DNA of 64,000 nucleotides from CAXTSE01 sp964246985 (GTDB lineage Bacteria; Actinomycetota; Actinomycetes; Actinomycetales; Microbacteriaceae): positions 160,411 to 224,410 of the forward strand of contig CAXTSE010000005.1 of NCBI GenBank assembly GCA_964246985.1, written 5' to 3'. The notes under the pieces are model-generated. The model was not told the DNA's origin, made no database searches, and saw nothing but the letters and a program-made list of their open reading frames with translations. Below, piece by piece: positions 48,986 through 58,239 of this stretch. The position numbers were made by a program, and so were the translations under genes. The stretch's first letter is position 1; every line of letters begins with the position of its first letter.

Positions 48986-49797
48986 GACCGCCCGATCCGG
49001 TCGAGGATCGCGTCCTCCTCGTCGGTGTCCGCAGACCGGAGCCGGGGGGCCCGTGCCGCCGCCTGCTCCTCCTCGGGCAGGGCCGCGATCCGCTTCTCTC
49101 GCCGGTAGGCCCACACCAGGCCGATGAAGGCGAGGATGCCGAAGGCGATCCACTGCAGCGCGTACGACAGGTGCGGGCCCTCGTCCTCGTCGGGCTTGGT
49201 CGCCGGCGCGGGCAGCACCGCGACGGACGGGTCCTCGCTGACGAGCAGTCCGTATGCACCCGTGTAGGTGTCTCGGTCGAGCAGCACGGCGATCGTCGGA
49301 AGGTTGATCGTCGCGACCTGACCCTCGGGAGCGCTCCGCCCGAGCAGCGTCGGCTCGCCCTGCTTCAGCCGGGCGACGACGGTCACCTCGCCCTCGGGAG
49401 GCTGCGGCACGTCGTCGGGTCCATCGATCGTCGCGCCGTTCGGCAGCCAGCCGCGGTCGACGACGAACACCGTGCCGTCGTCGAGCAGGAGCGGCACCAG
49501 CTGCTCGTAGCCCGAGCCGGAGGCGCCGGGTCGGTTCCGCACGAGCACCGCCTCGTCGGCCAGGTACTGGCCGCGGAGCTCGACCGGCGTCCATTCGGCG
49601 TCCTCGTCCCAGGCGTCGAGGGTGCCGATCTCGTCACCGAGCGGCACCGGCGCCGCGTCGTAGTTGCTGATGATGCGGTCGACCTCCGCGACGGCCTCCG
49701 CGCGTCGCGACCACTGCCACCACGACAGGAAGCCGCACGCGATGGCGAAGACGATGACGAGGGCGACGTAGCCGCCCCATCGTCTGAGCCCGGTCAC
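48982..49797 (-). CDS. SURF1 family cytochrome c oxidase assembly protein
   Basis: A 271-aa membrane protein of the SURF1 family, which helps put haem A into subunit I of cytochrome c oxidase. It has two membrane segments, at about residues 8-26 (GGYVALVIVFAIACGFLSWWQW) and near residue 220-240 (LSYALQWIAFGILAFIGLVWAY). Between them is an extracytoplasmic domain with VVDRGWLP. GTG 49797 overlaps the stop codon of the upstream 83-aa gene (GTGA). An in-frame start at 49914 only adds Arg-rich shadow sequence. It belongs with ctaA and ctaB, found 16 kb away. Confidence 0.9.
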   Translation of the reverse strand: MTGLRRWGGYVALVIVFAIACGFLSWWQWSRRAEAVAEVDRIISNYDAAPVPLGDEIGTLDAWDEDAEWTPVELRGQYLADEAVLVRNRPGASGSGYEQLVPLLLDDGTVFVVDRGWLPNGATIDGPDDVPQPPEGEVTVVARLKQGEPTLLGRSAPEGQVATINLPTIAVLLDRDTYTGAYGLLVSEDPSVAVLPAPATKPDEDEGPHLSYALQWIAFGILAFIGLVWAYRREKRIAALPEEEQAAARAPRLRSADTDEEDAILDRIGRS

Positions 49798-50045
49798 GCG
49801 CTCTGCCCGGCTGCGTCGGGCACGAGCTCGACGGGGGCGGCCATGTCGCTGACCAGCACCGGGAAGCCGCGGGTCGCGAGGTAGTCGCGCAGGCTCTCGC
49901 GGTGGGCGTCGCACGCCAGCCAGACCTTCACGCGGTCAGGCGTGTGGATGCGAGGGTTGCGCCAGTTGACGCGCCACGCCGCTGCGCTCGCGCAGCCGGC
50001 GCTTGAGCACGCCACCGGGGCGTCGGCGGATCCGAGCTGGATCAC
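49794..50045 (-). CDS. Small conserved protein with Cys/His-rich motif
   Basis: An 83-aa cytoplasmic protein without a recognised named domain. It begins with a short strand and then CSSAGCASAAAWRVNWRNP, and later WLACDAHRESLRDYL. The spacing of the Cys pair, the third Cys and the His suggests a small metal-binding site, but this is inferred. Its GTG start at 50045 overlaps the DUF3099 stop, and its TGA overlaps the SURF1 GTG. It is therefore embedded in an operon DUF3099-this gene-SURF1-SDR. This type of small gene is common next to SURF1 in related genomes. Confidence 0.7.
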   Translation of the reverse strand: MIQLGSADAPVACSSAGCASAAAWRVNWRNPRIHTPDRVKVWLACDAHRESLRDYLATRGFPVLVSDMAAPVELVPDAAGQSA

Positions 50046-50323
50046 GCGGCGTCCTCGTCGCGCACCACCCGGACGATCGCTCCGGGACGCATGACACGCG
50101 CCGTCGGGCGCGTGCGGACGGTGTTGGCCAGGACGACGGCGAAGTAGGGGAGCGCGATCGCGCCGATCGCGGGGATCAGCCGCCACCATCCGGGAACCAC
50201 CAGCAGCAGGATGATGCACACGATTCGCACGGCCATCGCGAGGCTGTACTTGATCATGCGCGAGCGACGCTCGTCGTCGGGTGACGGCGGGAGCTCGGTG
50301 ATGGAGTAGGCGGTGTCGCGCAT
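50042..50323 (-). CDS. DUF3099 family membrane protein
   Basis: A 93-aa protein of the DUF3099 family. The N-terminus contains YSITELPPSPDDERRSRMIKY, the family hallmark. Two hydrophobic segments follow, at about residues 26-42 and 47-67, and a basic C-terminus. No function is known. ATG 50323 is chosen over an upstream in-frame start because the family motif starts directly after it. It is divergent from the FabG-like gene, with a 53-bp gap that holds both promoters. Confidence 0.82.
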   Translation of the reverse strand: MRDTAYSITELPPSPDDERRSRMIKYSLAMAVRIVCIILLLVVPGWWRLIPAIGAIALPYFAVVLANTVRTRPTARVMRPGAIVRVVRDEDAA

Positions 50324-50363
50324 GGGTGGTATCAGCCTACGTCTCGCGCGCATCTCGCGCCGT

Positions 50364-50369
50364 TAGTCT
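50364..50369 (+). promoter_or_regulatory. -10 box (TAGTCT) of the FabG-like gene
   Basis: TAGTCT ends 7 nt before the ATG at 50377. In the same 53-bp gap the minus strand has TAGGCT at 50334-50339, 10 nt before the DUF3099 ATG. Confidence 0.5.
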
Positions 50370-50376
50370 GGAGCGC

Positions 50377-51084
50377 ATGACACCCCGCACCGTCCTCGTC
50401 ACCGGCGGCAATCGCGGCATCGGCTTCGCCATCGCCGAGGAGTTCGTCGCCCAGGGCCACCGCGTCGCCGTCACCGCCCGATCCGGAGAGGGCCCCGAGG
50501 GCACGCTCACCGTCCGGGCGGACGTCACCGACGGCGCGTCTCTCGATGCCGCGTACGCCGAGATCGAGGCAGCCCTCGGTCCGGTCGAGGTGGTCGTCGC
50601 GAACGCCGGGATCACCCGCGACATGCTGCTGATGCGCATGTCCGACGACGACTTTGCCTCGGTCGTCGACACCAACCTCGGCGGCGCCTTCAAGGTCGTC
50701 AAGCGCGCCACCAAGGGGATGCTGAAGGCCCGCTTCGGCCGCATCATCCTCGTGTCGAGCGTGATCGGGCTGTTCGGCGGGGCCGGGCAGGCGAACTACG
50801 CGGCATCGAAGGCCGGCCTGGTCGGGCTCGCGCGGTCGATCACCCGAGAGCTCGGCGGTCGCGGCATCACCGCCAATGTCGTCGCCCCCGGATTCATCGA
50901 GACCGACATGACAGCCGAGCTGCCCGAGGCCCAGCAGGCGGAGTACAAGAAGGCCATCCCGGCCGGGCGGTACGCGTCGCCGATCGAGGTCGCGAAGGTG
51001 ATCGCCTGGATCGCCTCCGACGACGCCGCCTACATCTCCGGCGCGGTGATCCCCGTCGACGGCGGCCTCGGGATGGGCCACTGA
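50377..51084 (+). CDS. fabG: FabG-type 3-oxoacyl-ACP reductase (SDR)
   Basis: A 235-aa short-chain dehydrogenase. It has the cofactor loop TGGNRGIG at residues 9-16, the NAG motif (VVANAGITRD), the catalytic Ser in LVSSVIGLFG, the YAASK motif, and the VAPGFIETDMT and SGAVIPVDGG ends typical of FabG. It most likely reduces 3-oxoacyl-ACP with NADPH, as mycobacterial FabG1 does, but other FAS genes are absent here, so the substrate is not certain. ATG 50377 has TAGTCT 7 nt upstream. The gene converges on the toxin cassette. Confidence 0.88.
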   Translation: MTPRTVLVTGGNRGIGFAIAEEFVAQGHRVAVTARSGEGPEGTLTVRADVTDGASLDAAYAEIEAALGPVEVVVANAGITRDMLLMRMSDDDFASVVDTNLGGAFKVVKRATKGMLKARFGRIILVSSVIGLFGGAGQANYAASKAGLVGLARSITRELGGRGITANVVAPGFIETDMTAELPEAQQAEYKKAIPAGRYASPIEVAKVIAWIASDDAAYISGAVIPVDGGLGMGH

Positions 51085-51097
51085 CCACCGACCCGTG

Positions 51098-51787
51098 TCA
51101 GCGGGCGGCGACGCCCGTTCCGGCCGCGAGATCCCGGTCGAGCATCTGCCAGAGCGTCGTCTCGCCGACAGAGAACGTCCGCTCCTGCTGAGCAAGGGCC
51201 TCGTCGACCAGCGTCCGCGCGGTCGCGAGGTCGCCCATCGCGATCGCGGTGAACACGCGCGTGTCGCGGTAGAGGTACGGGAGGTCGGGCCGTTCGGCCC
51301 GCGCCGCGTCGACGACGGCGGCGAACGCCGCCAGATCGGGGACCTGGGCGGCGTGCTCGCGGGCGGACGCGGTCAGCGAGTCGACCGCGGACTGCGCCTC
51401 GTGCTGGAGGTCGACACCCGGTCCGTCGACTGCGGGACGCTCGAATCCGAGGGGGATCGGCGTGACCGCGAACGCGCCGACCACGCGGAGCCCGAGCTGC
51501 TTCTTCGCCGATCCCATGTCCTGGTCGGGGCCGAGCGTCGTCCACAGCAGGGGATCGAGCGCGAGGGGCTTCGCCGACATCGTCCAGGACGCGCGCAGGA
51601 TCCCGTCCGGACCCGGCTTGGCCTGAACCGAGGTGATCGCCGCGACGATGACCGCATCGTCGACCTCGGCCACCCAGCCGGCCCCCTGGGCGCGCGCCCC
51701 GGCGGCGGCCGTGACCGCGGCCGACCACGCCTTCTTCTGCTCAGCCGAAGGCAAACGCCACCGCCTCCGCGCCCTCGCCGGTCTCAT
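51098..51787 (-). CDS. Unknown protein at the end of the toxin cassette
   Basis: A 229-aa protein with no domain that I recognise. Visible features are a basic start (MRPARARRRW), a beta-rich middle (VIVAAITSVQAKPG, LRASWTMSAKPLALDPLLWTTLG) and a helical C-terminal half. It has no signal peptide or membrane segment. It overlaps the DUF6572 gene by 47 nt from ATG 51787, or by 14 nt from a TTG at 51754 that has a GGAGG-like sequence before it; the true start is not settled. As the last gene of a T7SS toxin operon it could be an immunity or accessory factor, but this is inference from position. Confidence 0.6.
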   Translation of the reverse strand: MRPARARRRWRLPSAEQKKAWSAAVTAAAGARAQGAGWVAEVDDAVIVAAITSVQAKPGPDGILRASWTMSAKPLALDPLLWTTLGPDQDMGSAKKQLGLRVVGAFAVTPIPLGFERPAVDGPGVDLQHEAQSAVDSLTASAREHAAQVPDLAAFAAVVDAARAERPDLPYLYRDTRVFTAIAMGDLATARTLVDEALAQQERTFSVGETTLWQMLDRDLAAGTGVAAR

Positions 51788-52103
51788 AGTCGAGGGACAC
51801 CCCTGCCGTTCGCATCTGACCCGCGATGAGGCCCAGCGCCTCGAGTGCCGTCGGCGTCGGCGGCACCCGGAACGAGAAGCTGATGCTCGGGCTCTCGAAT
51901 GCGTAGTCGGGCCGCTCGGGGTGCGCCTCGCGCGCCTGACCGCTCAGCAGGAACGTCATGTAGTTGGTGATCTTGGCCGCGATGAGCTGCAGGTGGGCCT
52001 GCTCGTCGGCCCAGTCGAGGTGGTCGTACACGCGGAGGATCAGACGACCGGATTCGGGATCGAAGCCCATCCCGTCGACGGTGTCAGGATTCTCGATGGT
52101 CAT
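51741..52103 (-). CDS. DUF6572-like protein, candidate immunity factor
   Basis: A 120-aa cytoplasmic protein. The N-terminal part (GMGFDPESGRLILRVYDHLDW, then HLQLIAAKITNYMTFLLSGQ) matches the form of DUF6572 proteins. It starts 11 nt after the stop codon of the toxin gene with an AAGGATGAG ribosome site, and its stop lies inside the next gene. A small soluble protein directly behind a polymorphic toxin gene is the usual place for an immunity protein, so this is the best candidate to block the nuclease; no binding can be shown from sequence. Confidence 0.65.
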   Translation of the reverse strand: MTIENPDTVDGMGFDPESGRLILRVYDHLDWADEQAHLQLIAAKITNYMTFLLSGQAREAHPERPDYAFESPSISFSFRVPPTPTALEALGLIAGQMRTAGVSLDYETGEGAEAVAFAFG

Positions 52104-52114
52104 GTCTCATCCTT

Positions 52115-53445
<1,331 letters not shown>

Positions 53446-53449
<4 letters not shown>

Positions 53450-53772
53450 CGCACGCCGTCCAGGGTCGCGTCGAGGCCCGAGAGGGTCGAGCTCGTGTCG
53501 GTCTCGCCCGATTCGAAGTCGGAGGCGATGGAGCGCAGGGCGGCGGCCTCGCGTCGCAGCATGTCGGCCGTCTGCCGCATCGTGCCCACGGCCGCGTTGG
53601 TGATGAGCTGCGCGCTGGGAACGAGGAACGCGCACATGATGCCGAACGCTCCGCCTCCGAGGTTCATCGACGTCGCGGCGTCGACGCTGAGGTCGACGGC
53701 GCCCGCCGTGGTCTCGATCTGCGTCGCCCCCGTGCGCAGCGCCGCCGGCTCGACCTGGATCTCGTCGCTCAT
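53446..53772 (-). CDS. EspC-like type VII secretion target protein
   Basis: A 108-aa helical protein resembling the ESX-1 EspC family. The N-terminus EIQVEPAALRTGATQIE forms the first helix. The turn contains GGGAFGIMCAFLVPSAQL, a pattern typical of this family, and the second helix is RQTADMLRREAAALRSIASDFE. Such proteins are exported by, or help recruit cargo to, type VII secretion systems. It overlaps the toxin gene by 4 nt and is 4 nt downstream of the YbaB-like gene, so the three act together. Confidence 0.8.
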
Positions 53773-53776
53773 CGGG

Positions 53777-54190
53777 TCACGACCGGTAGCCGAGCTCGTC
53801 GTCGTCGACGGGGCCGATCCGCGCCGCGTACTCGTCGCGCACCTGGCCGGCGAGCGAGGACGTCGCGCCGAACGCCTCCTCGGTGAGCGCGATGGCCTGC
53901 CGCCCCGCCGCCTTCTGCGCGCGGGCCGCCGTGGCGATGATCAGCGCGGACAGCTCCTGGGGCGGGAGCTCCATCGCAGCCTCGGCAATGGCCAGCGCGG
54001 CGATCTTGCCCCCCGCGTCGACGCTCAGCGTCACCTCGCGGCGGGGGGAGGTGGCCTCGCCCCGGATGGCGGTGATGCCGTCGGCGAGGTCCTGCGCCTT
54101 CACCGCACGGGCCTGCGCGTCGAGCGCCTCGCGTTCGACCCTCGCGATCAGCTCGTCGGGATCCATGGAATAGGGCTGAGGCAAACTCAT
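53777..54190 (-). CDS. YbaB/EbfC-like protein of a T7SS cassette
   Basis: A 137-aa protein with the YbaB/EbfC type core: a long N-terminal helix (DELIARVEREALDAQARAVKAQDLADGI), a beta hairpin (REVTLSVDAGGKIAALAIAEAA) and a C-terminal helix (ELSALIIATAARAQKAAGRQA). Similar proteins often come first in ESX-type effector operons and may act as chaperones or DNA binders. ATG 54190 is chosen because TAGTCT on the minus strand ends 6 nt upstream; M9 at 54166 is a possible alternative. The -10 box includes the serB stop codon TAG. Confidence 0.72.
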   Translation of the reverse strand: MSLPQPYSMDPDELIARVEREALDAQARAVKAQDLADGITAIRGEATSPRREVTLSVDAGGKIAALAIAEAAMELPPQELSALIIATAARAQKAAGRQAIALTEEAFGATSSLAGQVRDEYAARIGPVDDDELGYRS

Positions 54191-54196
54191 TACTGC

Positions 54197-54202
54197 AGAC
54201 TA
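54197..54202 (-). promoter_or_regulatory. -10 box (TAGTCT) of the toxin cassette, overlapping the serB stop
   Basis: On the minus strand TAGTCT ends 6 nt before the YbaB-like ATG. Its first three bases, TAG, are the stop codon of serB. The promoter thus begins inside the upstream gene. Confidence 0.5.
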
Positions 54203-54844
54203 GCGGGAGAGTCCCATCAGGGGAAGCAGCATCGAGAGATCGCGCTCATCGAGCAGGAGGTGCGCCAGATCGCGCACCGGCGCCTTCGCGTCGAAGCCGA
54301 TGGCCAGACCGCAGACGGCCATCATCGGCAGGTCGTTCGCTCCGTCGCCGACGGCGATCGTCTGCCGCATCGGCACCCCGGACGCGGCGGCCCACTCCCG
54401 GAGGGTGTCGGCCTTGGCGGCGGCGTCGATCACCGGAGCCAGAACCTCGCCCGTGAGGACGCCGCCCGCCGCACCGAGGCGGTTCGCGCGCCAGAAGTCG
54501 AGGCCGAGCTCGCGAGCCACGGGGTCGATGACCTCGTGGAATCCGCCCGACACCACGCCGACGGCCCCGCCGGCCGCATGGACACCCGCCACCATCTGCG
54601 GCACGCCGCGGGTGACCGTGACGCGGGACCGGACGATGTCGACGACGGACTCCGGGAGACCGGCGAGATGACCGACGCGTTCGCGCAGGCTCGCCTCGAA
54701 ATCGAGCTCGCCGTTCATGGCGCGGAAGGTGACGTCGGCGACCGCGGCAGCGGCATCCGACCCCGCCTCCTCGGCGAGCAGCTCGATCACCTCGTCCTCG
54801 ATGAGGGTCGAGTCGACGTCGAGCACCACCAGGAAGCGCGCCAT
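54200..54844 (-). CDS. serB: Phosphoserine phosphatase
   Basis: A 214-aa HAD-family phosphatase for the last step of serine synthesis. Motif I is VLDVDSTL with the phosphorylated Asp (residue 9) and acid/base Asp (11). The second motif is SGGFHE, and motif III is GDGANDLPMM. The length fits the short SerB form without an ACT domain. ATG 54844 follows glgC by 42 nt and has an AGGAAGG about 13 nt upstream. The TAG stop is also part of the next promoter. Confidence 0.94.
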   Translation of the reverse strand: MARFLVVLDVDSTLIEDEVIELLAEEAGSDAAAAVADVTFRAMNGELDFEASLRERVGHLAGLPESVVDIVRSRVTVTRGVPQMVAGVHAAGGAVGVVSGGFHEVIDPVARELGLDFWRANRLGAAGGVLTGEVLAPVIDAAAKADTLREWAAASGVPMRQTIAVGDGANDLPMMAVCGLAIGFDAKAPVRDLAHLLLDERDLSMLLPLMGLSR

Positions 54845-54886
54845 GGGTCGGGGTGGGCCTTCCTGGGGGTCCGCGAGGACGGCGAG

Positions 54887-56125
54887 TCAGCTGACGTGGA
54901 CGCCCTTGCCGACGACGGTGATGCCGGAGTCGGTTACCGTGAAGCCGCGAGCCCGGTCGGCGTCGTGGTCGACTCCGACGGTGGCCCCCGCGGCGACGAC
55001 GACGTCCTTGTCGAGGATAGCGCGCTGCACCACGGCGTTCGCGCCCACCTCGGCCCGCTCGAAGACCACCGAGTCGACGACGCGCGCGCCCGATCCGACG
55101 GTCGTCCAGGGCCCGAGGACGCACCGCTCCAGATGCCCGCCCGAGACCACGCAGCCGAGCGACACGATCGAGTCGATCGAGGTGCCGACGTTGCCCAGGC
55201 CGTCGCGGACGAACTTGGCCGGCGGCGAGTTGAGCTGCTGGCTGAAGATCGGCCAGTCGCGGTTGTAGAGGTTGAAGACGGGGAGGGCGGAGATGAGGTC
55301 CTGGTGGGCGTCGAAGAACGACTCGATCGTGCCCACGTCGCGCCAGTAGAACTTGTCGCGGTCGGTCGAGCCCGGGACGTCGTTGTTCTTCAGGTCGTAG
55401 ACGCCCGCGTCGCCGCGCGCCACGAAGTCGGGCACGATGTCGCCGCCCATGTCGTGGTCGGACTCCGGCCGCTCGCCGTCCCGCTGCACCGCGTCGATGA
55501 GCACGTCGGCATCGAAGACGTAGTTGCCCATGGAGGCGAGCACCTCGCCGGGGGAGTCCGCGAGGCCGACCGCGTTCTTGGGCTTCTCGAGGAACGCCGA
55601 GATGCGGTTCGGGTCGTCGGCGTCGAGCTCGATCACGCCGAACTGATCGGCGAGCGCGATGGGCTGGCGGATCGCCGCGACGGTGACCCCGAGCCCGGAG
55701 GCGATGTGGGCGTCGATCATCTGGCTGAAGTCCATGCGGTACACGTGGTCGGCGCCGACCACGACGACGATGTCTGGCTTCTCGTCACGCAGCAGGTTGA
55801 GACTCTGCAGGATGGCATCCGCCGATCCGCTGAACCAGCGCTTGCCGAGGCGCTGCTGCGCGGGCACCGAGGCCACGTACGCTCCGGTCAGCCCGCTGAG
55901 GCGCCAGGTCTGCGACACGTGGCGGTCGAGCGAGTGCGACTTGTACTGGGTCAGCACGACCACCTGGCGGAGCCCCGAGTTGATCAGATTCGACAGCGCG
56001 AAGTCGATCAGGCGGTAGCCGCCGCCGAAGGGGACCGCGGGCTTGGCCCGGTCCGCGGTGAGGGGCATCAGACGCTTGCCCTCGCCGCCGGCCAGCACGA
56101 TGCCGAAGATCTTCTTTGATGCCAT
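54887..56125 (-). CDS. glgC: Glucose-1-phosphate adenylyltransferase
   Basis: A 412-aa ADP-glucose pyrophosphorylase, which makes ADP-glucose for glycogen and related alpha-glucans. It has the nucleotide-binding start LAGGEGKRLMPLTADRAKPAVPFGG, the GSADAILQ motif, the DHVYRMD catalytic Asp, and EKP in the substrate region, followed by a left-handed beta-helix domain. ATG 56125 is chosen over a start at 56167 because TACTCT on the minus strand lies between them, 6 nt before 56125. It is divergent from glgA with a 40-bp gap. Confidence 0.96.
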   Translation of the reverse strand: MASKKIFGIVLAGGEGKRLMPLTADRAKPAVPFGGGYRLIDFALSNLINSGLRQVVVLTQYKSHSLDRHVSQTWRLSGLTGAYVASVPAQQRLGKRWFSGSADAILQSLNLLRDEKPDIVVVVGADHVYRMDFSQMIDAHIASGLGVTVAAIRQPIALADQFGVIELDADDPNRISAFLEKPKNAVGLADSPGEVLASMGNYVFDADVLIDAVQRDGERPESDHDMGGDIVPDFVARGDAGVYDLKNNDVPGSTDRDKFYWRDVGTIESFFDAHQDLISALPVFNLYNRDWPIFSQQLNSPPAKFVRDGLGNVGTSIDSIVSLGCVVSGGHLERCVLGPWTTVGSGARVVDSVVFERAEVGANAVVQRAILDKDVVVAAGATVGVDHDADRARGFTVTDSGITVVGKGVHVS

Positions 56126-56131
56126 AGGCAC

Positions 56132-56137
56132 AGAGTA
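56132..56137 (-). promoter_or_regulatory. -10 box (TACTCT) of glgC
   Basis: TACTCT on the minus strand ends 6 nt before the glgC ATG. On the other strand TGTACT at 56154-56159 ends 6 nt before glgA. Two leaderless promoters therefore sit back to back within 40 bp. Confidence 0.5.
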
Positions 56138-56165
56138 GGACACGACCCCGGGCTGTACTAGCGTC

Positions 56166-57365
56166 ATGAAGATGCGAGTCGACGTGGTATCCCGTGAGTA
56201 TCCGCCCGAGGTCTACGGCGGTGCCGGGGTCCACGTGGCCGAGCTCGTCCATGCTCTCCGACCCGACGTCGACGTGGTCGTCCGGTGCTTCGGTCTGCCC
56301 CGAGACGAGCCCGACGTGCACGCCTATCTCGTGCCTCCGCAGCTCACCGACGCGAACCCCGCGCTCGCCACCCTCGGCGTCGACCTGCAGATCGCCGAGG
56401 ACGTCGCCGGCGCCGACATCGTGCACTCGCACACCTGGTACGCCAACGGCGCCGGTCATATCGCCAAGCTGCTCCACGGCATCCCGCACGTGGTCACCGC
56501 GCACAGCCTCGAGCCGCTGCGGCCATGGAAGGCCGAGCAGCTGGGGGGCGGCTACCAGGTCTCCAGCTGGATCGAGAAGACCGCCTTCGAGGCAGCGGAT
56601 GCCGTGATCGCCGTCAGCGCCGGCATGCGCGCCGACATCCTGCGCTCCTATCCCGCGATCGCCCCCGAGCGCGTGCACGTCGTGCACAACGGCATCGACC
56701 TGCAGCGCTGGACGCGCATCGACGACCCGGATGCGGTGCGCCGCCACGGGATCGACCCGGACCGTCCCAGCGTGGTCTTCGTCGGCCGCATCACGCGCCA
56801 GAAGGGCCTGCCCTACCTGCTCGCCGCCGCGCGGCTTCTGCCCCCGGAGGTGCAGCTCGTGCTGTGCGCGGGCGCCCCCGACACCCCCGAGATCCTCGCC
56901 GAGGTGCAGGAGGGCGTGCGCGCCCTGCAGGCCGAGCGCACGGGCGTCGTCTGGATCGAGCAGCTGCTCAGCCAGCCCGAGCTCGCGGCGATCCTCTCGG
57001 CCGCGACGACCTTCGTCTGCCCCTCGGTCTACGAGCCCCTCGGCATCGTGAACCTGGAGGCCATGGCGTGCGGGGCTCCCGTCGTCGGCACGGCCACCGG
57101 CGGCATCCCGGAGGTCGTCGCCGACGGCCTCACCGGTCGTCTGGTGCCGATCGAGCAGGTCACCGACGGCACGGGCACTCCCGTCGATCCCGAGAAGTTC
57201 ATCGCCGACCTGGCGGCCGCCCTCACCGAGGTCGTGTCGGATCCCGCCACCGCCCGGCTCATGGGCGAGGCCGGGCGCCTGCGCGCCGAGGCCGACTTCT
57301 CGTGGGTCAGCATCGCGCAGCGCACGCGGGCGATCTATGCCAGCCTGCTGCCTCCCATAAGCTGA
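56166..57365 (+). CDS. glgA: GT4-family glycogen synthase (GlgA/GlgM type)
   Basis: A 399-aa GT-B fold glycosyltransferase of the actinobacterial GlgA type. The N-terminus SREYPPEVYGGAGVHVAELV carries the donor-site Gly-rich loop. The second half has VGRITRQKG and the EPLGIVNLEAMACG motif, with its catalytic Glu residues. In mycobacteria the equivalent enzyme also makes maltose-1-phosphate from ADP-glucose for the GlgE pathway; a TreS-like enzyme 4.6 kb downstream fits that link. ATG 56166 is 6 nt after TGTACT. Divergence from glgC supports use of ADP-glucose. Confidence 0.93.
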   Translation: MKMRVDVVSREYPPEVYGGAGVHVAELVHALRPDVDVVVRCFGLPRDEPDVHAYLVPPQLTDANPALATLGVDLQIAEDVAGADIVHSHTWYANGAGHIAKLLHGIPHVVTAHSLEPLRPWKAEQLGGGYQVSSWIEKTAFEAADAVIAVSAGMRADILRSYPAIAPERVHVVHNGIDLQRWTRIDDPDAVRRHGIDPDRPSVVFVGRITRQKGLPYLLAAARLLPPEVQLVLCAGAPDTPEILAEVQEGVRALQAERTGVVWIEQLLSQPELAAILSAATTFVCPSVYEPLGIVNLEAMACGAPVVGTATGGIPEVVADGLTGRLVPIEQVTDGTGTPVDPEKFIADLAAALTEVVSDPATARLMGEAGRLRAEADFSWVSIAQRTRAIYASLLPPIS

Positions 57366-57372
57366 GACGATC

Positions 57373-58161
57373 ATGGCTCCGGTGCTGGAACTCTCCGATC
57401 TGACCGTCGTCCGCGACGGAAACCGCATCCTCGACATCCCCAGCTGGATCGTCGAGCCCGAGCAGCGGTGGATCGTGCTCGGCCCGAATGGAGCCGGCAA
57501 GACCACGCTCCTGCAGGTCGCATCGGCGTCGATCCACCCGACCAGCGGGTCCGCGGTGATCCTCGGCGAGACCCTCGGCAAGACCGACGTGTTCGAGCTG
57601 CGGCCGCGCATCGGCTTCGCGTCGTCGGCCCTCGGCCGCCGCATCCCGGCCACCGAGCAGGTCATCGATGTGGTGATGACCGCCGCCTACTCGGTCACCG
57701 GCCGGTGGAACGAGACCTACGAGGAGGTCGACCTGTCGCGCGCGCGCCGGGTGCTGCGCGAGTGGAAGCTCGACCACCTCGAGGAGCGCACCTTCGGCAC
57801 GCTCAGCGACGGCGAGCAGAAGCGGGTCCAGATCGCGCGGTCGGTGATGACCGACCCCGAGATCCTGCTGCTCGACGAGCCCGCCGCATCCCTCGACCTG
57901 GGATCCCGCGAGGAGCTGCTGCACCTGCTCGGCGGATACGCCAGCAACCCCGGATCGCCCGCGATGATCATGGTGACGCACCACGTCGAGGAGATCCCGG
58001 CCGGCTTCACCCACGCCCTCCTCCTGAGCGACGGACAGCTGCAGGTGGCCGGACCGATCCACGAGGTCGTCACCGGCGGCAACCTCAGCGACGTGTTCGG
58101 TCTGGAGCTCGTGGTCACCACGAGCGAGACCGGCCGCTTCGCGGCCCGCGCCGCCTTCTAG
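57373..58161 (+). CDS. ABC transporter ATP-binding protein without adjacent permease
   Basis: A 262-aa single ABC ATPase. It has Walker A GPNGAGKTT near residue 38, a variant signature LSDGEQKRVQIARSV, and Walker B with LLDEPAASLDLGSREE followed by the H-loop VTHH. The variant signature (LSDGE) and the lack of any membrane gene nearby suggest a ModF/YlmA-like soluble class rather than a standard importer. It starts 7 nt after glgA and is probably co-transcribed, but no link to glycogen is known. The substrate is unknown. Confidence 0.85.
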   Translation: MAPVLELSDLTVVRDGNRILDIPSWIVEPEQRWIVLGPNGAGKTTLLQVASASIHPTSGSAVILGETLGKTDVFELRPRIGFASSALGRRIPATEQVIDVVMTAAYSVTGRWNETYEEVDLSRARRVLREWKLDHLEERTFGTLSDGEQKRVQIARSVMTDPEILLLDEPAASLDLGSREELLHLLGGYASNPGSPAMIMVTHHVEEIPAGFTHALLLSDGQLQVAGPIHEVVTGGNLSDVFGLELVVTTSETGRFAARAAF

Positions 58162-58178
58162 CCCGCGCCGGCATCTGC

Positions 58179-58184
58179 TAATAT
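58179..58184 (+). promoter_or_regulatory. Promoter of rpmE2 (-10 TAATAT)
   Basis: TAATAT lies 55 nt before the ATG of rpmE2. The leader has a small GGCC-CTTC-GGCC hairpin, followed by CCGGAG as the ribosome site. Confidence 0.5.
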
Positions 58185-58239
58185 CGGTCCTTGGCCCTTC
58201 GGCCCATCGACTTTCCTGCGACATCATCCGGAGTTCACC

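Noticed and set aside
49794..49914. Longer N-terminus of SURF1 starting at 49914
   Set aside because: The added residues are Arg/Pro-rich and overlap the upstream 83-aa gene, while the GTGA junction at 49797 gives the usual short lead before the first membrane segment.
57373..58161. ABC ATPase as the energy source of the sugar importer at 43.4-46.5 kb
   Set aside because: It is 11 kb away, has a variant signature (LSDGE), is linked to glgA, and lacks the C-terminal regulatory domain expected of MsiK/MalK-type ATPases.
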